Of a stretch of DNA of 64,000 nucleotides, positions 33,260-64,000 are shown in pieces. The notes beneath the pieces were generated by a model. That model was not told the origin of the DNA, made no database searches, and saw only the letters and a program-made list of their open reading frames with translations. The DNA is from Dendrolimus kikuchii (taxonomy: Eukaryota > Arthropoda > Insecta > Lepidoptera > Lasiocampidae): NCBI GenBank assembly GCA_019925095.2, contig CM034415.1:10585833-10649832 (forward strand), in the 5' to 3' direction. Made by a program: the position numbers and the translations under genes. Numbering within the stretch: the stretch's first letter is position 1; each line of letters begins with the position of its first letter.

Positions 33260-34348
33260 TGTTACGAGTTGCAGGACTCGAATTAAAATGCCGTTGGAAT
33301 TATTATAGAGTTTATTAGAACTATACAAATACGTATAACACAGGTACAAATATAACCTAACCTAACGCTGATATAGAAAGAAGAGTGAATTTGGGGAATG
33401 GTGTGAGTGGAGCGTTAGGTAAACTTCTAGGCGCTAAGAACCTCAGCCAGAAGGCCCAGCTTACCATACACAAAGCGGTGCTGGTACCTACGCTCAAGTG
33501 TGGAAGCGAGAGTTGGGTATGGAAGAGAGAGCATGAAAGTAGAGTAAACGCGGTCGAGATGCGAGCACTGCGCAAAATCTGCGGAGTGACGCTCGCGGAC
33601 CGCGTTCGTAATACCGAAGTGAGGAAAGAGAGTTGGTCTGTAAGAGTGTCGGGGTGAAGGTAAGGAAAGGAATGCTCCGGTGGTTCGGGCATGTGGAAAG
33701 AATGCATGATAAAAGAATGACTAAACAGATATACAATGCAAAAGTGCACGACACACCTTCCATGATCAAATTGATCATGTACTAGCAGAAGGTGATGTCA
33801 GGAGCCTTAAGAACAGACGAGCGTGCATGACGAAAGTTATGAATGTCAAAGAAGCAAGTGAGGTGTGTAAGAATAAGCCTAAATGGCGCTCTGTTGTTCG
33901 TGCCTACCCCGCAAGGCAACTGGCGTGAAGTTATGTATGTATGTATGTACAAATATAACTGAACACAACCCGTGCCAACGTAATGCACGATTCAATAACA
34001 CGCGCAAAGTCCGTCACTAAATAGATCACCGAATGTACACAAGTCTTGCCACGCTTGTGGTTATCGCTTGACTGCCTACATCTCCATTGGGCCATTGCTT
34101 TATACTGCACCGATAAAATATGGCTGCCCGCCCGCGTAAATCGAATTTCTTAGAATCAGTTCGGCACACCTGTCTAGTGACTGCCGTAAAAGATGACAAT
34201 ACACAATGGACTGTTTTTCTAATTACAAATTTTAAACACAAAGTAAACAAAAGAAGACAGTCGTAAATAATTTCAATGTTATCAGCTCAAACGCCGGCAG
34301 GTAATAAATATGCTTTGTTTACGGATGCAGGTGGCCCAAATTGTAACA
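33260..34348 (-). repeat. Solo LTR, split by an RTE-like insertion
   Basis: It runs TGTTACGAG to GTAACA with ATAT on both sides, a 4-bp target duplication. No internal region is left. By comparison with the copy at 49 kb its own sense strand is minus. The RTE-like LINE lies inside it at 33361-33948. Confidence 0.85.
33361..33948 (+). mobile_element. RTE-like LINE fragment inserted in a solo LTR
   Basis: About 590 bp covering the end of the RT ORF with a frameshift and a small deletion. GTACAAATATAAC at 33344-33356 and 33947-33959 is the 13-bp target duplication, so this insertion is younger than the LTR around it. Confidence 0.92.
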
Positions 34349-34638
34349 ATATCATTATTTATTAACTGCACCACCGCCAGTATTAGAAATCTATCAATCC
34401 CTGCGGAGTTTTTGGCGGGAACTGAAAGATGTTGTGCTGTGCAGTTTTTTTTTTTAATTATAAAATTAAAAATATTTTTCCACCTTTGATACCTGCTACC
34501 TGAAAAACGGCCACGCTTTCAGCATAGCGAGTATCCATTACTTTCTAAGTTTAAATTAAACTACCGATCCTGAAAATTGCATTTTTCCTAAAATCACGTA
34601 AGTCTGAGGTGACTGGGATCTCTATCTATAAACAGTCT

Positions 34639-35530
34639 TTTACAACCGTCTGTAAAAAGGAAATAACAAAAACAAATAAATAAAGAAACGTAATTAAAGA
34701 GAGAAAGAATTTTTTTTATTTTTTAAAGCGGCATACACAGGATAAATAAACTATAAACTAAATATTGTAAAGTTTGTAAGACTATATGGATGTATATATG
34801 TTTGTTACCCTTTCACGCAAAAACTACGGAATGGATTTTGATGAAACTTTACAATAATATAGCTTACACATCAGAATAACACATAGGCTTATAATGTATA
34901 AAGATATAGCGTGAATTATCCAAAATATATTAGTCTGTTATGACCGTCTGTAAAAAGGAAATAACAAAAACAAATAAATAAAGAAACGTAATTCAAGAAA
35001 GAAAGAAAAAAAATGATTATTTTTAAAAGCGGCATACACAGGATAAATAAACTATAAACTAAATATTGTAAAGTTTGTAAGACTATATGGATGTATATAT
35101 GTTTGTTACCATTTCACGAAAAAACTACGGAATGGATTTTGATGAAACTTTACAATAATATAGCTTACACATCAGAATAACACATAGGCTTATAAATTAT
35201 AAAGATATTTTTTTTTTATTGCAGGAGTTCAGCACTATGGACATTTGCAACATCAAAGTTGCTACAAATGCGCTGCTGCTCTCTTAAGGGAGACTGGAAC
35301 CTGGTCACTAATGCCGGAACACAACTCAAGGCTGTTATGGCGGCATACTCTAGACCAGGGGTGGTCGCCATCCAGTCGAGCAAATACCCTACCACCTGGC
35401 TGTGGGTTGTTTTGACGCCTCTTACGACAGGCCACCCCAACGCAGGAAATTGTATTCTTTCTCCGTTTCTGCACGGATGCAAGTACGGAAGAAGAAGATA
35501 TAGCGTTAATTACCCAAAATATAACGATTT
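34639..35530 (+). repeat. Tandem duplication of about 306 bp, second copy carrying an insertion
   Basis: ACAAATAAATAAAGAAACGT and GGCATACACAGGATAAATAA occur at about 306-bp spacing in near-identical context. The A-tailed element at 35208-35494 sits in the second unit only. Confidence 0.82.
35208..35494 (-). mobile_element. A-tailed repeat inserted in a tandem duplication
   Basis: AAGATA on both sides fixes the ends, because the uninterrupted sister sequence (ATAAAGATATAGCG) is next door at 34.9 kb. Internal deletion after the tail. Confidence 0.85.
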
Positions 35531-36002
35531 TTGACGAAATGAAGTTAGCACTTTTTGTGGTAAAGATGGAAGATGCAAGAGAAACGAGTTCTTTGTACAG
35601 AGAGAGAGTATAATTTTAAAATTTTTTGCAATACAGTTTTACTAACACAGTCACTTGTAAACAAACAATTCTATATTTAACACAAACCAGCCTGCGATGA
35701 ACTAAAAAGTTCTCAACAGGCACTCAGTATTTTGCTGTGCTGTGATCCCATCGTGTTTTCCTCTTCAAGTCGGGCAGAACAACAGCCAGCGGCTATCAGT
35801 TCCTCAAGCAGTTGTATCTGTTTCTCTCTGTTTCTTTATTAATATGAAGATTCTATTTCTTTACATTCTATCTCTAATTATAAATCTCCATTTTATCCAA
35901 AAGTGGAAATTCTGACATATTGAAATAAACTGTGCTTTAATGAGCTTCGAAATAAACTAAATTACAAATAAATTAATATAAAGTATGTAGCAAATCGCTG
36001 CC

Positions 36003-36385
36003 AGAGGGAAGCGTAGCTAGAAGGCTGGCTGCATTGCCACGCTGTATGGCAATGCTGATTCGATGATATCAAAGAGTTTCTTACAAATTTCTTTAAAGAA
36101 ACCCTTTGCTGATGGACCCCATGGACCTAAGGTTTCAACTCCAAACGGCACAAATATGTAACCCCTTCCTAGGGTTCCATATTTGCGCCGTTTGAGATCT
36201 TCAGCTGTTGAAGCAGCGTTGCCAGCCCCTGGCTTAGTCACTGGAAGATGTGATGCCGCCAGAGTGTCAACGCATGTCGCGTTCCACACAAGCGGCCCTC
36301 CCATCTTCCAAGGAATAAGCGACATTCCATCCAGCCTCTTACCATCGTCGCGCACCAAGCCATTTGGCTCTAGACAAGAGCCCGG
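36003..36385 (-). pseudogene. VETLGPWGP family relic, best preserved N-side
   Basis: It encodes [41 protein letters not shown] and [20 protein letters not shown]. The D-G...PW..G..LVW.AT arrangement recalls a PD-(D/E)XK nuclease core, which would suit a restriction-like endonuclease domain (inference). Confidence 0.65.
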
Positions 36386-36479
36386 CGGATGATGTTATTG
36401 AGGCTGGCTTTAATTGTATGTTTGTTGCGCAATTAGTCATTTTTTTGCTTGAAATAGGCAAACAGGCAGACGACCCCCC

Positions 36480-37590
36480 CTGATAAGGCGATGTTACGGT
36501 CGCCAATAGAAGTTTGTAACACCAGGGTCATCGCCAACGTGTTGCCGACCTCTAAGAAATTTTATGATGCCATTCTTAAAGAACCCCATATCATAACGCA
36601 AGGGGAAAATCGTGGTGGGAAATCCCCTCCAGATCATCGTTGTACGCGAAATAAATGTTCTAAAGAACCGTTGCGTACTTGAGCATGGGAGCTCTAGGAA
36701 ATGGTGGTGAACATCCCGTCGTTGGCGAGCCGTGCAGTTGTAGAAGTGAGGTGTTGGCACTGAACCACCGATGCAGAAAGAAGAAGCAGCCGCCCATGTC
36801 CTGCTTGAGTGCGGAGAGGTGGCCCAATACAGGGCGAAGTATCTGGACGCCCCAGGTAGCCTCCGAGAAGTCTTCAGCAACGTCAAGAAGCTGGTGGACT
36901 TCCTGGAGGAGCTGAGCTGGATGGAGTAACCAATCATCCACCCTCGCACGCAAAATAGGCGCTTTGTCGTCGAGTTTCGGAAACCGCCCGCTCGCAGAAG
37001 AAGAAGAAGAGGTGTTGGCACCAGATCAAATGATTCCTCGACACATTCCCCGTTATACAGGCGGTATAATACTTGAGGGATGTGAAGTCTCCGAAGGCTA
37101 AGCGGTTCTAAACCGCTTGTTAGTATGGGACCGTCGACGATACGACCGGCGCGACGTTGGATGGAGTCGAGGAGGTCAGTCCGGTAAGCGGGTGCCCCGG
37201 CCCATAGATGTCAGCAGTACTCCATATGCGGCCTGACTTGCGCTTTGTAGAGTGCAAGTCGTTGCTGCGGGGTGAAGTACTGCTTGGACCGGTTCAGCAC
37301 ACCAAGCTTTTTAGAGGCAAGTTTGGCCTTGCCTTCCAGATGACCCCGTACATCGTACATCGTTCGTTATGTTGGTCCCAAGGATCCCAATACTATTAGA
37401 CATCGTGAGGGCTGTTTCTTGGAATTGTGGCGCATTGACCAATGGGGTTTTATTGGCTGAGAATGCGCAGACTTGTGTCTTCGTGACGTTAAAATGGACA
37501 AGATTTTGTCGTCCCCATTCAGAGAGTTTTGGCTTCACTCCACTCAGACGGCGTCGGCTTAAAGTTTTCACATTTTTAGCCGACTTGAAA
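36480..37590 (-). pseudogene. CR1/Jockey-like reverse transcriptase relic, interrupted
   Basis: The minus strand encodes pieces of the C-terminal half of a LINE RT: LVHFNVTKTQVCAFSANKTP, SNSIGILGTNI, then PTPHFYNCTA, LPCSSTQRFFRTFISRTTMIW and LRYDMGFFKNGI. There are several frameshifts. A 248-bp insert at 36761-37008 with 13-bp direct repeats splits it. Confidence 0.78.
36761..37008 (+). mobile_element. Non-LTR element 3' fragment with (GAA)n tail, nested
   Basis: It encodes MQKEEAAAHVLLECGEVAQY and SLREVFSNVKKLVDFLEEL then TAA, the end of a LINE ORF of R1/Jockey type, and ends in (GAA)n. GAGGTGTTGGCAC at 36748-36760 and 37009-37021 is the target-site duplication. Confidence 0.82.
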
Positions 37591-37999
37591 AAAAAAGTAG
37601 TAGGGTCTCAGTTCGTCGAGTATTTTTTTTATCTTTGTAACACCCTGAAATTTCTGCATTTAATACTCCAAACGAAGTCAGAGGCATCTGCTAGCTATGA
37701 CAATAAACTATTCCGTAAAGAACGGAGATAATCCTCAAGGGTTTATTTGAGGACATGAAAGGCGTTTTATGCTCAACTAAAGTAGTATTAGATTACACAT
37801 ATTGCGTCATATCGAGCCTTTACCGGTATTTTATCGTAAGCGATATTTGGACCTAAGTATATACTAGTGGTCGCCCAGTGGTCGAAATTCGACCATAATT
37901 AATTTAAATTATAAGTCAGAACATTTTTAAGTTTCTGTTGTCAAAGATTATACAGATTTCGGCAAGGCTGCACTGTGAATTTGACTTAAACAATAAACA

Positions 38000-38246
38000 T
38001 ACATACATACATAGCTTCACGCCAGTTCCCTTGCAGGGTAGGCACGAACAACAGAGCGCCATTTAGGCTTATTCTTACACACCTCACTCGCTTCTTTGAC
38101 ATTCATAGCTCCTGTCATGCACGCTCGTTTGTTCTTAAGGCTCTTGACATCACCTTCTGCTAGTACACGATCAATTTGATCATGGAAGGTGTGTCGTGGC
38201 CTTCCACGACTTCTGCATCCATCCACTTTTGCATTGTATATCTGTA
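38000..38246 (-). mobile_element. RTE-like LINE 3' fragment
   Basis: About 250 bp, flanked by ACAATAAAC on both sides. Confidence 0.88.
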
Positions 38247-38318
38247 TAACAATAAACAAAAGAATAATATATGCGTGTGTGTCAAATACATGGCAGTGTG
38301 TGTAATGTTTTTTTACTG

Positions 38319-38528
38319 ATTAAGGGTCGTTTGCATAACATTGCTTAAATTTATTTAAGAAACACAAAACGTATTTAACACCCTTAAATACAATTAGGGT
38401 CTTGCAGAACGCAAAATTTGCCGCTAAATATGTTTAAAGAACTGTCAGTATGTTTTGTGTAAAACGTATTGGGGCAGTTAAATGTGATTAACTAATTTTG
38501 TTTAAAGGCGATGCAAGCGGCCCTTAAT
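38319..38528. mobile_element. MITE with TTAAGGGYCGYTTGCATAA ends, copy 1
   Basis: ATTAAGGGTCGTTTGCATAA at the left, inverted as ATGCAAGCGGCCCTTAAT at the right; 210 bp. Confidence 0.8.
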
Positions 38529-38678
38529 GTATTTTTTATGCATAATTTAAGAATAATATTAGCACTCTGCACTCCTTCTCTTAATAAACTACAAGAGTGC
38601 GAAATTTCATACTCCTCCGTTTGCGCAATGTACGTAAAAAGGGGTACAAAGTTTTTGCTTCACGTATTAATATACTTA

Positions 38679-38889
38679 TTGCCGCTTGCATAAGGTTGCT
38701 TAAATTTATTTAAGAAACACAAAACGTATTTAACACCCTTAAATACAATTAGCATCTTGCACAACGCAAAATTTTCCGCTAAATATGTTTAAAGAACTGT
38801 CAATACGTTTTGTGTACAACGTATTTAGGCAGTTTAATATGATTAATTAATTTTATTTAAATGCGATCGTTATGCAAGCGGCCCTTAAT
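38679..38889. mobile_element. MITE with TTAAGGGYCGYTTGCATAA ends, copy 2
   Basis: Nearly identical to copy 1, with a worn left end. An outer inverted repeat (38527-38585 with 38940-39003) encloses it. Confidence 0.8.
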
Positions 38890-39052
38890 GATGATATACT
38901 TAAGTAGGTAATTATTTTACGGAACACAATATATACAGAATCTAGAGAAGGAGTGCAGAATGCTAATAATTTTTTTTAAATTATGCATAAAAAATACAAT
39001 ACGCTCCGAGTAACAACGGTCTAGAACTAGATTTTATACTTTAATTTTACAT

Positions 39053-39376
39053 ACATACATACATAACTTCACGCCAGTTCCCTTGCGGGGTAGGCACGAA
39101 CAACAGAGCGCCATTTAGGCCCATTCTTACACACCTCACTTGCTTCTTTGACATTCATAACTCTTGTCATGCACACTCGTCTGTTCTTAAGGCTCCTGAC
39201 ATCACCTTCTGTTAGTACACGATCAATTTGATCATGGAAGGTGTGTCGTGGCCTTCCACGACTTCTGCATCCATCCACTTTTGCATTGTATATCTGTTTA
39301 GTCATTCTTTCATCATGCATTCTTTCCACATGCCCGAACCACCGGAGCATTCCTTTCCTTACCTTCACCCCGACAC
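39053..39376 (-). mobile_element. RTE-like LINE 3' fragment with target duplication
   Basis: About 325 bp, flanked by ACTTTAATTTTA on both sides. Confidence 0.9.
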
Positions 39377-39470
39377 TTTAATTTTAGTTTATATATATAG
39401 TTTATTTTTAGTTTAATTTATTGTATAGTTTAATTTATTTATAATTTAGTTTATTTATAATTACACACAT

Positions 39471-39566
39471 ACATACATACATAACTTCACGCCAGTTCCC
39501 TTACGGGGTAGGCACGAACAAAAGAGTGCCATTTAGGCTTATTCTTACACACCTCACTTGCCTCTA
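39471..39566 (-). mobile_element. RTE-like LINE 3' stub
   Basis: About 95 bp of the 3' end. CTATTTATAATTA-type sequence surrounds it, but the target duplication is unclear because the flank is repetitive. Confidence 0.8.
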
Positions 39567-39870
39567 TTTATAATTAGATAACTATATAATAGTATTTATA
39601 AGATAGTTTAGTTTATAATTTTATTTACAGTATCTTAAAAGAGTCAATACGAACTTGTGTTAATTAATATAAATCGATTTTTAGAGCTCGTCGACCCCCA
39701 AAATCAGTTTTTTTATTTGGCTTCGCTTTAGTTGTAAAGAATTTGACGCTTCGATGCGCTTCGACTCTGCGCCAGTATAAATTGACTCTTAAGAGTTTCG
39801 CTGAGCGAGGAAGCGGGAGAGCATTATTCTTGTAAATTCAATATTATTTATACTTAAATTTTATATATAA

Positions 39871-40158
39871 TGTGACAGTCGGGGCCGCTGCCACAAACCA
39901 GGAGACCCTGAAACGCCGCAAATATGTGTTCATTGGTAATGGGTATATATTTGTGGCTTTCGGGGTTGAAACCCTGGGGCCGTGGGGGCCTGGAGCTCAT
40001 CACCTCTATCGAGACCTCTGAACGCGTCTAACTGAGGTCTCGCGTGACCAATAGGCTGGCTTGCACCTAGGGCAACGCATCAGCGTTGCCATCCAACATG
40101 GAAACGCGGCCAGCATTTTGGGCACTCTCCCCGCCAACAGCGACTTGGAGTCTATTTT
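39871..40158 (+). pseudogene. VETLGPWGP family relic
   Basis: Frames shift, but VETLGPWGP (GTTGAAACCCTGGGGCCGTG), RISVAIQHGNAASILGTLP-like and N-side stretches are readable. Confidence 0.6.
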
Positions 40159-40392
40159 TTATTTATAGTTTGTTATTTTGTAAGTCTAGTTATATTTATA
40201 TTGTAGTTTAATTTTAGTTGATAAAATATTTTTTATATAGATTTATAATAAAATATTTAATACAATAGAAAAATACAATTAAATACTAAAACTTAACTAC
40301 CGTATGAAAAATAAACCTAAAATTAAAAACTAGAACTAAATAAAAAAGGAGGGCATAATCCTATAAATAAACCTAGTTTAAAAAAAATACCT

Positions 40393-40745
40393 ATATTAAA
40401 GCCCGTCCAGCCCCACCAGACCACTGTCGCTGGGCATTGTACCTAGAAGGCTGGCAGCATTGCCTCGCTGGATACAGAGGCTAATCCTTTGAGCGAGGTA
40501 AGCTCCAGCCTTCCGGTCTCTTGTTGTAACGACCAGACGTTTTTTAATATTTTTAAATAATATGTGGGCACTTGGCCCCCATGGGCCCAAAGTCTTCACC
40601 CCAAACGGCTCAAATATGTAACCTGTTCCAAGGTTTGCATATTTTAGCCGTTTGAGATTTTCGGCATAAGTGGCAGTGCGACCAGCCCCAACTTTGGACT
40701 CCTGGAGATGAGAAGTCGCCAGTGTGTCGACACTGGCGCCCATTT
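40393..40745 (-). pseudogene. VETLGPWGP family relic
   Basis: Open 115-residue piece: [67 protein letters not shown]. Confidence 0.65.
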
Positions 40746-40904
40746 ATAATTAGTTTTAATTTATATAATTGTTTTTAGTTTTTATCATAGTTCTTATTTA
40801 TAATTTAGTTTAGCTTATGTTTAATATGCAAGCTATGTATATTGTACTCCCAAAGAAAACACTACGAGTTATGTCTATTCCAAAATTGTTCTAATTTTAT
40901 ATAT

Positions 40905-41905
40905 CCCTATTAATATTATAAATGCGAAAGTAACTCTGTCTGTCTGTTCCGTTTTCACGGAAAAACTACTGGACCGATTTGGCTGAAACTCAGTGTATAT
41001 ATATATTTTCGATGCCAAGGATGAACATAGGATACTTTTTATCCCGAAAAATGGGATAGTTTCCGGGATAAAAATATATTTGTCTGTTTGTTTGTTATGC
41101 TTTTACGGAAAAACTACTGGACCGATTTGGCTGAAAATCGGTATATATGTAATTTTCATAACGAGGGTGGACAAGGGATATTTGTTATCTCGGATAATGG
41201 GATAGATTTATGTAAAGGTTATCCCAAAAGTGGGACAAGTTTTGGTTGGTTTTGTGATTTGCCATTTTCATCATTTTGGTTATTTTAACCGTTTTGCTCT
41301 TTTTGTCCTTTTTTGTTGTTTTGCTCTGTTTTTCTTTTGCTCTTTGGCTCTTTTTTGTCCATTTTGCTCTTTTGGCTGTTTTTGCTCTTTTTGTCTTTTT
41401 GCTCTTTTGCTCTTTTTGCCCTTTTTGTCCATTTTGTCAATTTCGCTCTTTTTGTCCTTTTTGATTTTTTGTCCTTTTTGCTGTTTTTGTCCTTTTTGTC
41501 ATTTTTGTAGTTTTCATTGACGGGGATAGATAAATAAAACTAGGACTGTTTGTAATAGAAATAGATGAAAGTTTGAATGAGACCAATCATTTTTCAAGTT
41601 CATAGATATAAAAATTCATCGTCTATAAAAATGCGATGTGTTTTGCTGTTAAATTTTCGGAAAACACTGGGAATACTGGATCGTTTTTATTGTAATTTTG
41701 TTTAAATGTATTTTTTACGCCGAAAATGGACATATATACTCATGCCAGGAGATCGGATAGTTTGCGATATAAAATTAAGTGAATTTTTCGGGTGCAAATG
41801 GCACTAACATAAAAATTTTGTACAATGTAACCTATATTAACGGCTGCTCTTTAAACAAGAAGCAGGAACTAGAGGTTAACTAGGTAAACTCTAGTATTAT
41901 ATTTA
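40905..41905 (+). mobile_element. AATATTATAAATGCGAAAG element with internal pyrimidine-rich array
   Basis: It starts TATTAATATTATAAATGCGA, with two GGAAAAACTACTGGACCGAT blocks, and ends near TCTTTAAACAAGAAGCAGGA. A 260-bp tract of TTTTGTCC/TTTTGCTC units (41255-41515) lies in the middle. Confidence 0.68.
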
Positions 41906-42112
41906 TTCACGCGTCAGAGTGCATCTCACCTGTACTTATATGCTTGAATAATGCTTTTGCATTTGCATTTATTATATCAGTTATTATACGTTGAGGTTAG
42001 ATAGATAGATAATTCTTTATTCTACACCAAAGCGTATACAAATAGAAGTAGAAAAAGATAGAAAGTACAACGGGGCTTGATAGAATTTTAATACAGACGG
42101 TGAAGTTAATAA

Positions 42113-42394
42113 ATTTCCTGCGTTGGGGCGGCCTGTCGTAAGAGGCGACCAAACAACCCACAGCCAGGTGGTAGGGCATTTGCCCGACTGGACGGCTACC
42201 ACCCCTGGTCTAAAGTATGTCGCCATAACAACCTTGAGTTGTGTTCCGGCATTAGTGACCAGGTTCCAGTCTCCCTTGAGAGAGCAGCAGCGCATTTGTA
42301 CCGCTTTTGGTGTTGCAAATCCATAGGCGATGGTAACTTTCCATCAAGTGGGCCGTCTGCCTGTCTGCTGAGCTCAGGCATTAAAAAAAAAAAA
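42113..42394 (+). mobile_element. A-tailed repeat downstream of the DPP stop
   Basis: It lies about 100 bp past the DPP8/9-like stop codon on the opposite strand. The 5' 20 bp are missing. Confidence 0.85.
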
Positions 42395-42447
42395 TTCGTG
42401 GCCATAGAGGCGAAACAAAAAAATAAAACAGACTTAACTAATAATAT

Positions 42448-42453
42448 TTTATT
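42448..42453 (-). terminator. Poly(A) signal of the DPP8/9-like gene
   Basis: AATAAA on the minus strand, 45 nt past the stop codon. The A-tailed element ending near 42394 lies just beyond it, so the 3' UTR is short or runs into that repeat. Confidence 0.5.
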
Positions 42454-42497
42454 AAATAATACATTTTCGTTACAATATTTTATTATTTACATATAAT

Positions 42498-63522
<21,025 letters not shown>

Positions 63523-63732
63523 CTGGAATACCATTGCAATTGTTAATGTTCGGACACTCTTTCCAGCTACTTTTCATTGCGAAGCTGGCAAACAGGCAGA
63601 CGGTCGAGCTCATGGAAAGTGGTCACCGTCGCCTATGGACGTTTACTACACCAGGAACGATGCTAAAGCATTGTCAGTCTTTAGGATAAGAGGGAGGGTT
63701 AGCCTAGCGGATTATAGGTATATGGGTATATG

Positions 63733-64000
63733 TTACATACATACATAACTTCACGCCAGTTCCCTTGCGGGGTAGGCACGAACAACAGAGCGCCATTCAG
63801 GCTTATTCTTACACACCTCACTTGCTTCTTTGACATTCGTAGCTCTTGTCATACACGCTCGTCTGTTCTTAAGGCTCCTGACATCACCTTCTGCTAGTAC
63901 ACGATCAATTTGATCATGGAAGGTGTGTCGTGGCCTTCCACGACTTCTGCATCCATCCACTTTTGCATTGTATATCTGTTTAGTCATTCTTTCATCATGC
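63733..64000 (-). mobile_element. RTE-like LINE 3' fragment, runs off the window
   Basis: (CATA)n followed by at least 250 bp of the family in the reverse orientation. Confidence 0.88.

Noticed and set aside
41230..41520. Hydrophobic Phe/Leu/Ser-rich open frame, like a membrane protein
   Set aside because: It is read through the TTTTGTCC/TTTTGCTC array of a mobile element; all three plus frames look alike there.

Overview
The window is a repeat-rich, AT-rich piece of an insect nuclear genome, almost certainly a moth or butterfly. Evidence for Lepidoptera: a tRNA-derived SINE carrying the CCCACTGCTGGGC motif common in that order, RTE-type LINE tails ending in (TATG)n, BEL/Pao elements, and three clearly animal, intron-split genes. 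No species can be named.

Three host genes were assembled by hand from splice sites, and all intron phases agree. (1) Plus strand, 3.9-9.0 kb: the crustacean cardioactive peptide (CCAP) precursor, four coding exons, 127 aa, with the nonapeptide PFCNAFTGC followed by GRKR. (2) Minus strand, 31.2-13.1 kb: the trissin neuropeptide precursor, three exons, 109 aa, six-cysteine core followed by RRKR. Intron 1 is about 16 kb and holds a nearly complete BEL/Pao retrotransposon in the same orientation. (3) Minus strand, 63.5-42.5 kb, 5' end beyond the window: a dipeptidyl peptidase 8/9-like serine protease, twelve exons, 551 aa up to a natural stop, with the catalytic Ser, Asp and His all visible. CCAP and trissin converge across a 4.1-kb spacer full of foldback elements. 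The peptidase lies upstream of trissin on the same strand.

The rest is mobile DNA and tandem repeats: fifteen copies or fragments of one RTE-like LINE (several with 8-15 bp target-site duplications), eleven copies of an A-tailed family, three solo LTRs of one family (each with a 4-bp duplication), several MITE and foldback families, a mariner relic, CR1/Jockey-like relics, a tRNA-derived SINE, and an unclassified family with a conserved VETLGPWGP protein motif.

The best leads are these. The BEL element has gag and pol in one frame separated by a single UGA followed by CUA, with no AUG before the protease active site. The peptidase gene has unrelated minisatellites lying at or within about 80 bp of five of its 5' splice sites. 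One of these is a three-level 47/140/420-bp array that starts inside an exon and has multiplied the splice-donor sequence itself. A solo LTR sits 24 bp upstream of the splice acceptor of the exon that follows the catalytic serine.
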